A stretch of 64,000 bases of DNA from Pacificispira sp040217575 (GCA_040217575.1 JAVJPW010000006.1:248001-312000); one strand, 5' to 3'. Positions 33,934 to 42,705 are shown, counted from the stretch's first letter. Translations and numbers: made by a program. Notes: generated by a model not told the origin, from the sequence alone.

Positions 33934-34729
33934 CGGTCGACGCAGGGCGCGTGGCGTCGGATATCTGGAAAATCTGATTGGTTCGCTGGTCGCGTGCGCG
34001 TGTCTTCTGTTTGGTAGCGTGCCATCGGCATGGGCGGACGGGCTTACCGTCTTCGCCGCCGCAAGCCTGAAGAACGCGCTGGACGAGGTTGTCGCCGATT
34101 TCGAAGACGCGACCGGCGATACGGTCACTGTTTCATATGCCGGGTCTTCGGCGCTGGCCTGGCAGATCAGCCATGGCGCCCCGGCCGACATCTTCATTTC
34201 CGCGAACGTGGACTGGATGGACCGGCTGCAGGCGGATGGGCACATTGTCCCCGACACCCGCGTTAACCTGCTGGGCAATACACTGGTCCTGATAGGTCAC
34301 GGTGCGGTGTCCGAACGGATGATTGACCGGGATACCGATCTGACAGAGCTGCTGTCGGGGGGGCGGTTGGCCATGGCGCTGATCGATGCGGTACCGGCGG
34401 GCATATACGGCAAAACGGCGCTGCAATTCCTGGGGCTATGGGACGGTGTCGAACCCCATGTGGCACAGGCCGACAATGTGCGCGCGGCGCTGGCCCTTGT
34501 CGCGGCCGGTGAAGCGCCTTTGGGTATCGTCTATGCAACCGATGCCGTTGTTTCCACGGACATAAGCGTCATCGGGACCTTTCCGCCCGCCAGTCATCCG
34601 TCTATCGTCTATCCCGCCGCCATCGTGGCGGGGCGGGGAAATGAGACGGCGCATGCGTTCCTGGAATATCTGCAAGGGGATGACGCAGGCGCGACCTTCC
34701 GCCGTCATGGATTTACGGTTCCGGAATAG
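33881..34729 (+). CDS. modA: molybdate-binding periplasmic protein
   Basis: About 282 residues from ATG 33881, or 277 from ATG 33896; both overlap the end of the dioxygenase gene. The hydrophobic signal segment (LIGSLVACACLLFGSVPSAWA) is followed by mature sequence DGLTVFAAASLKNALDEV, the ModA signature with oxyanion-binding Ser residues. Other conserved parts are SSALAWQISHGAPADIFISA and LLGNTLVLIG. It delivers molybdate (or tungstate) to ModB. The first ~25 residues before the signal are unusually long and basic, so the true start may be a non-standard codon further in. modB begins 6 bp downstream. Confidence 0.9.
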   Translation: MGNRCMGTNSRYCSGRPDGRRRARGVGYLENLIGSLVACACLLFGSVPSAWADGLTVFAAASLKNALDEVVADFEDATGDTVTVSYAGSSALAWQISHGAPADIFISANVDWMDRLQADGHIVPDTRVNLLGNTLVLIGHGAVSERMIDRDTDLTELLSGGRLAMALIDAVPAGIYGKTALQFLGLWDGVEPHVAQADNVRAALALVAAGEAPLGIVYATDAVVSTDISVIGTFPPASHPSIVYPAAIVAGRGNETAHAFLEYLQGDDAGATFRRHGFTVPE

Positions 34730-34735
34730 GGTCGC

Positions 34736-35428
34736 ATGGACTGGCTGACTCCCGAAGAATGGCGTGCCGTCGCCTTGTCGCTGCGTGTGTCCTTTGCCGC
34801 CACGCTGGCCAGTCTGCCGTTTGGCATATTCGTCGCCTATGCCCTGGCGCGATGGCATTTTCCGGGCAAGCAGATATTGAACGGGTTGGTTCATCTGCCG
34901 CTGATTCTGCCGCCTGTCGTGACAGGATATCTGTTGCTGCTGACTTTCGGTACGACGGGTACCATTGGTGCGGCCCTGCAGGATTTGGGCATTGTCTTCG
35001 CATTCCGCTGGACCGGGGCGGCACTGGCGGCGGCGGTCATGGCCTTTCCATTGATGGTCCGCGCGATCCGCCTTTCGATCGAAGCGGTGGACGGAAAACT
35101 GGAAGAAGCCGGCGCGACTTTGGGCGCCTCGCCCGTCTGGGTTTTTGGTACGGTCACGTTTCCAATGATCTTGCCCGGGATCATCGCGGGCACGATCCTG
35201 GCCTTTGCCAAGGCGATGGGGGAATTCGGCGCCACCATAACCTTCGTTTCCAACATACCGGGTGAAACACAGACGCTGCCGACGGCGATCTATGCGTTCC
35301 TGCAGGTGCCGGGCGGGGAAGGGTCGGCCCTGCGTCTGGTCGTCATCGCGGTCATCGTTGCCATGGGCGCCTTACTGCTGTCGGAGTTCGTTGCGCGCCG
35401 GGTTGCGCGAAGGGTGGCCGGGGCATGA
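34736..35428 (+). CDS. modB: molybdate ABC transporter permease
   Basis: 230-residue inner-membrane permease with five to six helices. It begins MDWLTPEEWRAVALSLRVS, close to known ModB proteins. The ATPase-coupling loop is LEEAGATLGASPVWVFGTVTFP. It forms the channel of the molybdate importer with ModC. Its last codons overlap the modC ATG by 4 bp (ATGA), so translation is coupled. No ModE regulator gene is present nearby. Confidence 0.92.
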   Translation: MDWLTPEEWRAVALSLRVSFAATLASLPFGIFVAYALARWHFPGKQILNGLVHLPLILPPVVTGYLLLLTFGTTGTIGAALQDLGIVFAFRWTGAALAAAVMAFPLMVRAIRLSIEAVDGKLEEAGATLGASPVWVFGTVTFPMILPGIIAGTILAFAKAMGEFGATITFVSNIPGETQTLPTAIYAFLQVPGGEGSALRLVVIAVIVAMGALLLSEFVARRVARRVAGA

Positions 35429-36510
35429 CGCTGTCGGTTTCCTTTGACCACGCATTCGATGCATTCACGCTGGACGTTGCGTTCGAAGCGCCGCCCGGCG
35501 TGACGGTTCTGTTCGGGCGGTCAGGGTCGGGCAAGACGACGGTGGTCAATGCGCTGGCGGGGCTGTTGATGCCGCGGGGCGGGCGGATCGCACTGAATGG
35601 GAACGTCCTGTTTGATCGGGCGGCGGGTATTCGCCTTCCGCCGCACAGGCGGCGTATGGGCTATATCTTTCAGGAAGGGCGCCTGTTCCCGCATATGACA
35701 GTGCGTCAGAACCTTGCCTTCGGCCGTTGGTTTGCGCCGTCGAAACCGCCCGCCGCGGAATCGGACCGGATCGTCGAAATGTTGGGAATCGGGCACTTGC
35801 TGGACCGGCGTCCGGGGGCGCTTTCAGGGGGGGAGAAACAACGGGTGGCGATCGGCCGTGCCCTGTTGAGCGAACCGAATCTTATTCTGGCGGACGAACC
35901 GCTGGCATCGCTGGATGAGGCGCGAAAGGCGGAAATTCTGCCTTACTTCGAACGGCTGCGGGACGAGGTTTCGGTGCCGATCCTCTATGTCAGTCATTCT
36001 GCGGCGGAAGTGGCGCGGCTTGCGACCACTGTTGTCGTACTGGAAGACGGGCGCGTGACGAGGCAGGGCGCGGCCGCGGATGTCCTGGGGGACCCGATGG
36101 TCATGCCGCTTGGCGTACGCGCGGCCGGCGCGGTGCTGGAAGTCACGGTTGCCGCCCACCATCCGGACGGTCTGACCGAACTGGATGCAAGCGGCCTGCC
36201 GCTGTTCCTGCCGAAAATCGCCCATGGTGTGGGGCGCGGTTTGCGGGTCCGCATCGCCGCGAACGAAGTGTTGTTGTCCCGTGACGCGCCGTCAGGTCTT
36301 TCGGCACTGAACATTCTACCGGGCACGATCGAACGCATTCGTCCGGGGGACGGGCCGGGCGCCATCGTTTCCATTCGGACGAAGGCCGGCACGATCCTGG
36401 CCCGTGTGACTCGTCGGTCGGTGGAAGCGCTGGGCTTCGAACCCGGGGTGACCTGCCATGCGGTGATCAAGGCGGTCGCTATCGCGCCCGAGGATGTGGG
36501 CGGAACCTGA
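35425..36510 (+). CDS. modC: molybdate ABC transporter ATP-binding protein
   Basis: 361-residue ATPase with Walker A GRSGSGKTT, signature LSGGEKQR, Walker B LILADEPLASLD and a His in the H-loop region (YVSHSAAEV). The C-terminal ~130 residues form a TOBE/MOP-type molybdate-binding regulatory domain (SALNILPGTIERIR). Length and layout match ModC. It ends the modABC operon and is convergent with a thioesterase gene; a short hairpin formed by CTGACCG/CGGTCAG spans the two stop codons. Confidence 0.92.
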   Translation: MTLSVSFDHAFDAFTLDVAFEAPPGVTVLFGRSGSGKTTVVNALAGLLMPRGGRIALNGNVLFDRAAGIRLPPHRRRMGYIFQEGRLFPHMTVRQNLAFGRWFAPSKPPAAESDRIVEMLGIGHLLDRRPGALSGGEKQRVAIGRALLSEPNLILADEPLASLDEARKAEILPYFERLRDEVSVPILYVSHSAAEVARLATTVVVLEDGRVTRQGAAADVLGDPMVMPLGVRAAGAVLEVTVAAHHPDGLTELDASGLPLFLPKIAHGVGRGLRVRIAANEVLLSRDAPSGLSALNILPGTIERIRPGDGPGAIVSIRTKAGTILARVTRRSVEALGFEPGVTCHAVIKAVAIAPEDVGGT

Positions 36511-36527
36511 CCGTACAAGCGGTCCGG

Positions 36528-36962
36528 TCAGTCTATCTGGGCTTCGGTGATGGTCAGGCCTTCCGCCGCCTTCACCTGTTCTTTTGGCAGTTTCATCGTC
36601 TTGCCGGTCTTCAGGCTTGCCTGAACCGCGGTGACATCGGACGTAGCGATCAGGCTGCCGGATTCCACATCGAACATGCGATGCAGGAACCGGAAATGCT
36701 TGCGGCCGACGGCGATGAAGCCGCTTTCGACATGCACGAGCTCCCCACCGCGCAATTCACGCACGTATTGGAAATTCTGACGGACAACGGCGATGCGCCG
36801 TCCTGCCTTCTTTATCTTGCGGGGTGTCACGTCGATGGCGTGCAGAAGGAACCATGTCGCCTGATCGAAACGTTCGATGTAAAGGCGCGAATTCATGGAT
36901 GCTTCCGGATCGTATTCCGATGCCAATACCGCGCCCTTGAATGTTTCGGTCCAGTTGCTCAC
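36528..36962 (-). CDS. acyl-CoA thioesterase-like protein (hotdog fold)
   Basis: 144-residue protein resembling the 4-hydroxybenzoyl-CoA thioesterase/FadM-like hotdog family (MNSRLYIERFDQATWFLLHA, VRQNFQYVRELRGGELVHVESGF, KHFRFLHRMFD). The GTG at 36962 is taken as start because AAGGAG lies 7 nt upstream. It is divergent from the creatinase gene with a 269-bp gap and convergent with modC. It probably hydrolyses a short or aromatic acyl-CoA; the substrate is unknown. Confidence 0.75.
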   Translation of the reverse strand: MSNWTETFKGAVLASEYDPEASMNSRLYIERFDQATWFLLHAIDVTPRKIKKAGRRIAVVRQNFQYVRELRGGELVHVESGFIAVGRKHFRFLHRMFDVESGSLIATSDVTAVQASLKTGKTMKLPKEQVKAAEGLTITEAQID

Positions 36963-37053
36963 CTGCCGTCTCCTTGATGTTGTCAGCGTGTCCCACCCTG
37001 TGCCGTCCCAATCACACACCCGCGCGGGACAATAATCAACACTGCCAAGATGC

Positions 37054-37082
37054 TTGACCGGTGTGCCGCCGCGGCCTTATTT
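37054..37082 (+). promoter_or_regulatory. promoter candidate for the creatinase gene
   Basis: TTGACC (37054-37059), a 17-nt spacer and TTATTT (37077-37082) lie about 150 bp upstream of the creatinase ATG. The long leader is otherwise unexplained. Identified by eye. Confidence 0.4.
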
Positions 37083-37231
37083 TCCGCGCAGTGAGGGGTG
37101 CCGCGATGGCGTCGCGGACCTTAGGCCCTTCATGGTCATCAGATGTGATGTGCCCCATTTGTCCTGTACGCCGGGATGATTGGCCGGACACATGACTGAC
37201 GCCTGGTCCGGCATCGGACAATAAGGAACTG

Positions 37232-38452
37232 ATGATGCAAGACCTCTCCAACCGCCCCGACCACTTCGTTCGCCCCAATGGGGAGAAGGCGCCGCTGCCC
37301 TTCAGCGACGCCGAATATGAACGGCGCCTGGCGACCTTGCGCGCGATCATGGCAAAGAAAGATGTTCCCGCTGTGCTGCTGACCAGCATGCACAACATCG
37401 CCTATTACTCGGGCTTTCTGTATTGCAGTTTCGGGCGGCCTTATGGCTGCGTCGTGACGCAGGACCGCTGTACGACGATTTCCGCGAACATCGACGCGGG
37501 TCAGCCCTGGCGTCGGTCATTCGGCGACAACATCACCTATACCGACTGGAAGCGGAACAACTACTGGCGTGCGGTTGCCGACGTCATGGGCACGCCGGGG
37601 CGTATCGGGGTCGAAGCGGACCATATGACGATGGCAGCCAGGGACGTCACGGTGGATATGCTGGGCGGACCGGAACTGGTCGACATCGCACCGGATACAA
37701 TGGCGGCCCGCATGGTGAAGTCGGATGAGGAAATTACCCTGATCCGCGACGGTGCGCGCGTTGCCGATGCCGGCGGCGTGGCAATCCGCAACGCCATTGC
37801 CGACGGCGTGCGGGAAATCGACGTTGCGATGGCTGGCCGGGATGCGATGGAACTCGAGATTGCACGCGCACATCCGGATTCGGAACTGCGGGATACATGG
37901 GTCTGGTTCCAGTCGGGGATCAATACCGACGGGGCGCACAACCCGGTTACGACCCGCAGACTGCAATATGGCGACATCCTGTCACTGAACACATTCCCGA
38001 TGATTTCGGGCTATTACACCGCGCTGGAACGCACCCTGTTCCTTGGGCAGCCGGATGCGGAAAGCCTGCGTATCTGGAAGGCGAACGTCGCCGCGCACGA
38101 ACTGGGCATCAGCCTGATCAAACCGGGCGCGACCTGTTCCGGGATATGCGATGAAATCAACCGCTTCTTCGCGGAAGAAGGTCTATTGCAGTATCGGTCG
38201 TTCGGCTATGGCCATTCGTTCGGGATCCTGAGCCACTATTATGGGCGGGAGGCCGGCCTGGAACTGCGCGAGGATATCGATACGGTTCTGGAACCCGGAA
38301 TGGTCGTTTCCATGGAACCGATGTTGTGGATTCCCGAAGGGCAGGCGGGTGCCGGCGGTTACCGCGAGCACGATATCCTGGTGGTTGGAGAAGCCGGTTC
38401 GGAAAACATCACCGGATTCCCTTACGGTCCGGACCACAATATTATTGATTAG
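37232..38452 (+). CDS. creatinase (creatine amidinohydrolase)
   Basis: 406-residue M24/pita-bread-fold enzyme that hydrolyses creatine to sarcosine and urea. Several segments match my memory of the Pseudomonas enzyme nearly residue for residue: HNIAYYSGFLYCSFGRPYG, TWVWFQSGINTDGAHNPVTT, GYYTALERTLFL, RSFGYGHSFGILSHYYGREAG and EPGMVVSMEPM. The active-site His lies in GHSFGILSHYYG. Unlike metallo-aminopeptidases of the fold, creatinases need no metal. The start is ATG 37232 or 37235 with AAGGA just upstream. No sarcosine oxidase, urease or creatininase gene lies beside it, so the products are processed elsewhere. Confidence 0.92.
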   Translation: MMQDLSNRPDHFVRPNGEKAPLPFSDAEYERRLATLRAIMAKKDVPAVLLTSMHNIAYYSGFLYCSFGRPYGCVVTQDRCTTISANIDAGQPWRRSFGDNITYTDWKRNNYWRAVADVMGTPGRIGVEADHMTMAARDVTVDMLGGPELVDIAPDTMAARMVKSDEEITLIRDGARVADAGGVAIRNAIADGVREIDVAMAGRDAMELEIARAHPDSELRDTWVWFQSGINTDGAHNPVTTRRLQYGDILSLNTFPMISGYYTALERTLFLGQPDAESLRIWKANVAAHELGISLIKPGATCSGICDEINRFFAEEGLLQYRSFGYGHSFGILSHYYGREAGLELREDIDTVLEPGMVVSMEPMLWIPEGQAGAGGYREHDILVVGEAGSENITGFPYGPDHNIID

Positions 38453-38852
38453 AACAATCGCTGCACATGCCGCGCAGTTCTATGGCGCTGGTCTGGATGG
38501 TGAACCCGTCGGACTGCGCGGCCTTGGCGATGCTTTTCGTAAGGGCGTCGTCCGCGAATTCCGTGACGCTTCCGCAACCCTCACAGATCGCGAATGCCGC
38601 TTCGGCCTTCCTGTCGCAATGTGAGTGATTGCACGCAACGAAGGCATTCAGGCTTTCGATTTTATGAACCTGACGATACGCCAAAAGCGTATCCAGCGCC
38701 CGGTAGATTTGGGCCGGCGCCCGCAGGCCCTCGTCCCTGAGACTGTCCAGGATCGCATAGGCACTGAGCGGCAGTTTCGCATGGCTCAAGACGTCCAATA
38801 CCAGCGCCTGATTGCGCGTCAGTTCCGGATGGTCGTGTGTGTGGGCGTTCAT
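38442..38852 (-). CDS. zur: Fur-family zinc uptake regulator
   Basis: 136-residue Fur-family repressor, here most likely Zur because it is the last gene of the znuCB operon. The N-terminal winged helix includes LTRNQALVLDVL and APAQIYRALDTLL. The C-terminal dimerisation part has metal-binding residues in CNHSHCD, the ICEGCG pair and the final MCSDCS pair, which would hold structural zinc. The chosen ATG (38852) overlaps the znuB stop as ATGA. With zinc bound it would repress znuABC through the box at 40537-40551. Confidence 0.88.
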   Translation of the reverse strand: MNAHTHDHPELTRNQALVLDVLSHAKLPLSAYAILDSLRDEGLRAPAQIYRALDTLLAYRQVHKIESLNAFVACNHSHCDRKAEAAFAICEGCGSVTEFADDALTKSIAKAAQSDGFTIQTSAIELRGMCSDCSNQ

Positions 38853-39664
38853 GAATGCGGTCCGGCACGATTGCTGCTGATGCGTGGCATACGAATGTAG
38901 CTCAGGATGAAAAGTAACAGCGCCGCCACGACGATGGAAGGGCCGGAAGGCGTATCCCAGGTTTTGGAGCCGTACAGCCCCATTATGACGGCCGTGATGC
39001 CGAACGCGGATGCAAGTGCGGCCATCTGTTCCGGTGCCGAAGCCCAACGCCGGGCCGTTGCTGCCGGAATCAGCAGCAGCGCGACGATCAGCATTACGCC
39101 GACGATTTTGAGGGAAACGGCAATAACCGTCGCGATCAGCAACATAAAGATCAGGTTTGCACGCAGCGGCTTCAAACCTTCCGCTTCCGCCAACTCGGGG
39201 CTGACCGTTGATGCGAACAGCTGCCGCCAGAAGAAAACAAGCACGGTGCCGGCTATCGCACCGCCGCCGTAGATTACCAGTAGGTCATCCCGCGTGACAG
39301 AAAGGATGTCGCCGAACAGGAAGGCGAGAAGGTCCACCCGGACCCAGTCAAAGAGACTGAGGACAACCAAACCGATTGCCAATGTGGAATGGGAAAGCAG
39401 GCCCAACAGTGAATCGGATGGAATGCTGGTTCGCCGTTGCAGCGTCAGCAGGATCATAGCGACACAGGCCGCGACGACAAAAACAGCGATTGTCAGATTG
39501 ATGTGAAACAGAAACCCCAGCGCGGCCCCCAACAATGCGGAATGGGAAAGCGTATCACCAAAATAGGCGAGTCGCCGCCATACGATCAGGCATCCAAGCG
39601 GCCCCGCCAACGCGGCAACGCCGATCCCAGCAATGATTGCGCGGGTGAAAAAATCGTCAAGCAT
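38849..39664 (-). CDS. znuB: zinc ABC transporter permease
   Basis: 271-residue ABC-3 family permease with about eight helices (MLDDFFTRAIIAGIGVAALAG at the N-terminus, then RRLAYFGDTLSHSALLGAALG, the ABC-3 signature). It forms the membrane channel for high-affinity zinc import with ZnuC and ZnuA. The start at 39664 overlaps the end of znuC by 8 bp. The frame is open further upstream inside znuC, but the conserved N-terminus begins here. Its stop overlaps the zur start. Confidence 0.92.
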   Translation of the reverse strand: MLDDFFTRAIIAGIGVAALAGPLGCLIVWRRLAYFGDTLSHSALLGAALGFLFHINLTIAVFVVAACVAMILLTLQRRTSIPSDSLLGLLSHSTLAIGLVVLSLFDWVRVDLLAFLFGDILSVTRDDLLVIYGGGAIAGTVLVFFWRQLFASTVSPELAEAEGLKPLRANLIFMLLIATVIAVSLKIVGVMLIVALLLIPAATARRWASAPEQMAALASAFGITAVIMGLYGSKTWDTPSGPSIVVAALLLFILSYIRMPRISSNRAGPHS

Positions 39665-40493
39665 GTCCGGGACCCAGAGACTGGTGATCGTGATCGCAAT
39701 GTTCGTGGTCAGGGTCGGGTATCCCGCTATCAAGACCGTGCGTGTGGTCGTGCCGATGTTCGTATATCGCTATGGCGTCGGCGGCATGGGTTCCGAAAAG
39801 ACGCAGATAGTCAGGGTTCTGGACAACGCTGGACGGCGCACCCTGGCAACAGATATGACCGTTCAGACAAACCACCGTGTCGGATGCAGCCATGACCACA
39901 TGCAGGTCGTGAGAGATAAGCAGAACACCGCAGTTCAGTTCATCCCGGATTTCGGATATCAGACGATACAGCGCAACCTGACCGGAATGGTCCACCCCTT
40001 GCACCGGTTCGTCCAGCACAAGCAGCTCAGGTTCACGCGCGATGGCCCGCGCAAGAAGCGCGCGCTGAAATTCCCCACCTGACAATGTCCGGACTTCGGC
40101 CTTTGCCAAATGCGCGATCCCTACGCGATCAAGTGCCTTTTCAATCCGCACTGCGCTCAGCGGCGCGGTCAGCCGCATGAAACGTTCCACACGTAGCGGG
40201 ACCGTCCAATCGATATTAAGTGATTGCGGGACGTATCCCACCGTAAGGTTCGGCGCGCGAAAGGACGTCCCTTCGTCCGGTTCCAACGTACCAAGCGCCA
40301 TTTTCGCCGTCGTTGATTTGCCGGATCCGTTTGGGCCGATCAGGGTGACGATTTCCCCACGCTTGATCGAAAGATCAATTTCGCGCACAAGCCATCGCCC
40401 GCCGCGATTCAAACCCGCACCCTTCACTTCCACCAGCGTGTCGGAAGGCACAAGAGCGAGGTTCGACGACGACTTTTTCGCGGTTTTCATCAT
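39657..40493 (-). CDS. znuC: zinc ABC transporter ATP-binding protein
   Basis: About 278-residue ATPase with Walker A GPNGSGKST, signature LSGGEFQR and Walker B LLVLDEPVQGVD, plus the H-loop LLISHDLHVV. The C-terminus is unusually His/Asp-rich (HRHDHTHGLD, then DHEHCDHDH), a feature of zinc-transport ATPases that may sense or buffer zinc. The ATG at 40493 is preferred over the frame's first ATG (40535), because the latter abuts the Zur box. It is the first gene of znuC-znuB-zur and is divergent from znuA. Confidence 0.92.
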   Translation of the reverse strand: MMKTAKKSSSNLALVPSDTLVEVKGAGLNRGGRWLVREIDLSIKRGEIVTLIGPNGSGKSTTAKMALGTLEPDEGTSFRAPNLTVGYVPQSLNIDWTVPLRVERFMRLTAPLSAVRIEKALDRVGIAHLAKAEVRTLSGGEFQRALLARAIAREPELLVLDEPVQGVDHSGQVALYRLISEIRDELNCGVLLISHDLHVVMAASDTVVCLNGHICCQGAPSSVVQNPDYLRLFGTHAADAIAIYEHRHDHTHGLDSGIPDPDHEHCDHDHQSLGPGHA

Positions 40494-40536
40494 TTCAACT
40501 TGCACGTCCCAAGATCGTCCGTCTATAAGTCGCATG

Positions 40537-40551
40537 TGTTATGATATAACA
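40537..40551. promoter_or_regulatory. Zur box in the znuC-znuA divergent promoter
   Basis: TGTTAT-GAT-ATAACA (40537-40542 and 40546-40551) is a perfect inverted repeat matching alphaproteobacterial Zur sites (ATGTTATA...TATAACAT core). It lies 43 bp before znuC and 24 bp before znuA, so one repressor dimer pair could shut both directions in zinc-replete cells. Confidence 0.75.
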
Positions 40552-40575
40552 TCTAAATATACAAGAGGTTTTGCG

Positions 40576-41646
40576 ATGCAGGCTTATATATCACGAGGAA
40601 AAGCGGCAACCATCGTGTTCGGCGCGGCACTGTTTCTAACCGCCGCCAGTGCGCCCGCGCAGGGCGAACCAAATGTCGTGGTAACGATAAAACCTCTCCA
40701 TTCAATCGTAAGTGCGGTCATGCAGGGGGTTGGCGAGCCGACGCTGCTTATCGACGGCGGAACTTCTCCTCACGGGTTCACGTTGCGCCCGTCCCAGGCC
40801 GAAGCCCTTCAAGAGTCCGATCTGGTTGTTTGGATCGGGCCCGCCCTTGAATCCACGCTGGATGGATCCATCGAAACACTTGCCCATCACGCAACGGTGC
40901 TGGCGGCAATGGAAGTCGATGGTATCACCCTACATTCCTATGACGATCATGCACACGATGAGCACGGGTATGATGAGCATGGGCATGATGATCACGCCAC
41001 AGATGACCATGGGCATGACGACCATGGGCATGACGACCATGGTCATGACGAACATGGCCATGATGACCACGCCGCTGAAGAGCACGGTCACGATGAACAT
41101 GACGAACATGGCCACGCCCATGTCGGGGCATACGATCCGCACATCTGGATGGACCCTGCAAACGCGGCTGTCATTGCGGCTTCGACAGCCCATGCACTTT
41201 CCGACATCGACCCAGCGAATGCGGAAACCTACAAGGCGAATGCGACGGCATTCGAAGGTGAATTGACCGACATTACTGCGCGGCTGACAGCACAACTTTC
41301 GCCGCACCATGAAAGCCCGTTCATCGTATTTCACGATGCCTATCGGTATTTCCGTGTTCGGTTTGACCTGGAGAATGTTGTGCCGATGGTGGTTAATCCG
41401 GAAGTGCCGCCGGGCGCGAATCGCCTGGAAGAGCTTCGTGAGGAGATTACCCACGAAGGGATTTCATGCGCCTTCGCCGAACCTCAGTTCACGCCGCGGG
41501 TTCTGAACGCGATTACGGATGGTCTTGACGTGACGGTGGGGACGCTCGACCCGTTGGGTGCGGATTTGGATGCCGGCCCCAGCATGTATTCGGCACTGCT
41601 GCAATCGAATGCAGACGCGATCGTGTCCTGCCTCAGCGAAAGCTAA
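40576..41646 (+). CDS. znuA: zinc-binding periplasmic protein
   Basis: 356-residue cluster A-I binding protein. A signal peptide of about 29 residues (FGAALFLTAASAPAQG) is followed by VVVTIKPLHSIV. Zinc ligands are expected at H66 (SPHGF), H189 (DPHIWMD), the His of VFHDAYRYF and a late Asp. A long His/Asp/Glu-rich loop occupies residues 123-182, longer than in many ZnuA proteins, and probably captures zinc at low concentration. An AGAGG site precedes ATG 40576. It is divergent from znuCB-zur across the Zur box, and its stop overlaps that of ackA by 4 bp. Confidence 0.94.
   Translation: MQAYISRGKAATIVFGAALFLTAASAPAQGEPNVVVTIKPLHSIVSAVMQGVGEPTLLIDGGTSPHGFTLRPSQAEALQESDLVVWIGPALESTLDGSIETLAHHATVLAAMEVDGITLHSYDDHAHDEHGYDEHGHDDHATDDHGHDDHGHDDHGHDEHGHDDHAAEEHGHDEHDEHGHAHVGAYDPHIWMDPANAAVIAASTAHALSDIDPANAETYKANATAFEGELTDITARLTAQLSPHHESPFIVFHDAYRYFRVRFDLENVVPMVVNPEVPPGANRLEELREEITHEGISCAFAEPQFTPRVLNAITDGLDVTVGTLDPLGADLDAGPSMYSALLQSNADAIVSCLSES
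40942..41121 (+). repeat. in-frame repeats encoding the His/Asp-rich loop of ZnuA
   Basis: Imperfect 12-15 bp units of the type CATGACGACCATGGG encode HDDHG/HDEHG repeats. Tandem copies are nearly identical at DNA level around 41010-41055. This would permit length change by slippage and so vary the zinc-capturing loop. Confidence 0.7.
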
Positions 41647-42689
41647 CCTATCGCATCGCGGGTCAGGCGCGCGATCGTGCGTTCTTCGCGTGCGGGTACA
41701 ATCAGGACGGCGTCTTTCTCCGCGGGGCTGCCAAGCCAGGACAGGTGGGACAGGATTTGCCCGCGGACCATGGCATCATTTTCCCCGATCCCGCCGGTGA
41801 AGGCGATGGCGTCGCATCCACCCATGGCCGCGATCATGGAACCGGCCTGACGCGCCGCCCAATAACAGAAGTGATTAATGGCAAAGGCGGCGTCCGGCGT
41901 TTCTGCCGCATGCAATGCCCGCATGTCGCTGTGCCCGCCCAGGGCCAGAAGGCCGCTTTCCCTGTTCAGGATCTGCCGGGCATGTTCTATGCCCGCCGCA
42001 TCCGCCAGATCCAGGACCGCATTGGCGTCCATGTCGCCTGGCCGGGTTCCCATGGTCAGGCCCGAAACCGGGGAATAGCCCATGCTGGTCGCAACCGACT
42101 TGCCGTCGCGGATCGCGCACAGGCTGGCGCCGTTTCCCAGATGAAACGCAAGCAGTCGGCCCGGAAGCACGCCGCCTGACATGGCGCGGACCTGTTCGGT
42201 CAATCCGGCATAGGAAATGCCGTGGAAGCCGTAACGGCGATACCCCTTGCGGTCCAGGTCGGCGGAAACTCCATAGCGTCGTGCGACTTCCGGGTTCGAC
42301 GCGTGGAAGGCGGTGTCGAAACAGGCAATCTGTGTCAGGTCCGGTGCCAACGCCAAAAGGGCGTCGATGCCCGCCAGATTGTGCGGATTGTGCAAGGGCG
42401 CCAGTGGTACGGCGTCTTGGATAATGTCCCGGATGCGGGCGTCGACACGCGCGGCGGGTTCCGCGAAATCGCCACCATGGACGACCCGGTGCCCGGCAAT
42501 GGATAAACGATCCAGCGACCGTCCATCGTCCGAGAATTGCCGGAAGATGTCTTCCAGAGCGCCGCGATGGCCGGCGCCGCTGGTTTCGATTTCATCGACC
42601 GTGGCGCGCGAAAGCTCGTTCAGGTCCGTATCGAAAAGCGCGGCCTTGATGGACGACGATCCCGCGTTCAGGACCAGGATGTCGCCCAT
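41643..42689 (-). CDS. ackA: acetate kinase family protein
   Basis: 348-residue acetate/propionate kinase. Conserved elements are NAGSSSIKAALFD, the HRVVHGG segment, IACFDTAFHAS, YGFHGISYAGL, FHLGNGASLCAI and TMGTRPGDMD, with FTGGIGEN near the C-terminus. It is about 50 residues shorter than E. coli AckA but has all motifs. It follows xsc by 16 bp, so it should convert the acetyl phosphate made by Xsc to acetate and ATP. This is an unusual partner, since xsc is generally followed by a phosphotransacetylase gene. Confidence 0.88.
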   Translation of the reverse strand: MGDILVLNAGSSSIKAALFDTDLNELSRATVDEIETSGAGHRGALEDIFRQFSDDGRSLDRLSIAGHRVVHGGDFAEPAARVDARIRDIIQDAVPLAPLHNPHNLAGIDALLALAPDLTQIACFDTAFHASNPEVARRYGVSADLDRKGYRRYGFHGISYAGLTEQVRAMSGGVLPGRLLAFHLGNGASLCAIRDGKSVATSMGYSPVSGLTMGTRPGDMDANAVLDLADAAGIEHARQILNRESGLLALGGHSDMRALHAAETPDAAFAINHFCYWAARQAGSMIAAMGGCDAIAFTGGIGENDAMVRGQILSHLSWLGSPAEKDAVLIVPAREERTIARLTRDAIG

Positions 42690-42705
42690 CGTGCCGCCCC
42701 CAAAC

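Noticed and set aside
36507..36531. Terminator between modC and the thioesterase gene
   Set aside because: CTGACCG/CGGTCAG arms exist, but they are built from the two overlapping stop regions and no U-run follows, so I did not list it as a feature.
40942..41121. CRISPR-like tandem repeats
   Set aside because: The repeats are in frame within znuA, have no unique spacers, and encode the His/Asp-rich metal-binding loop.
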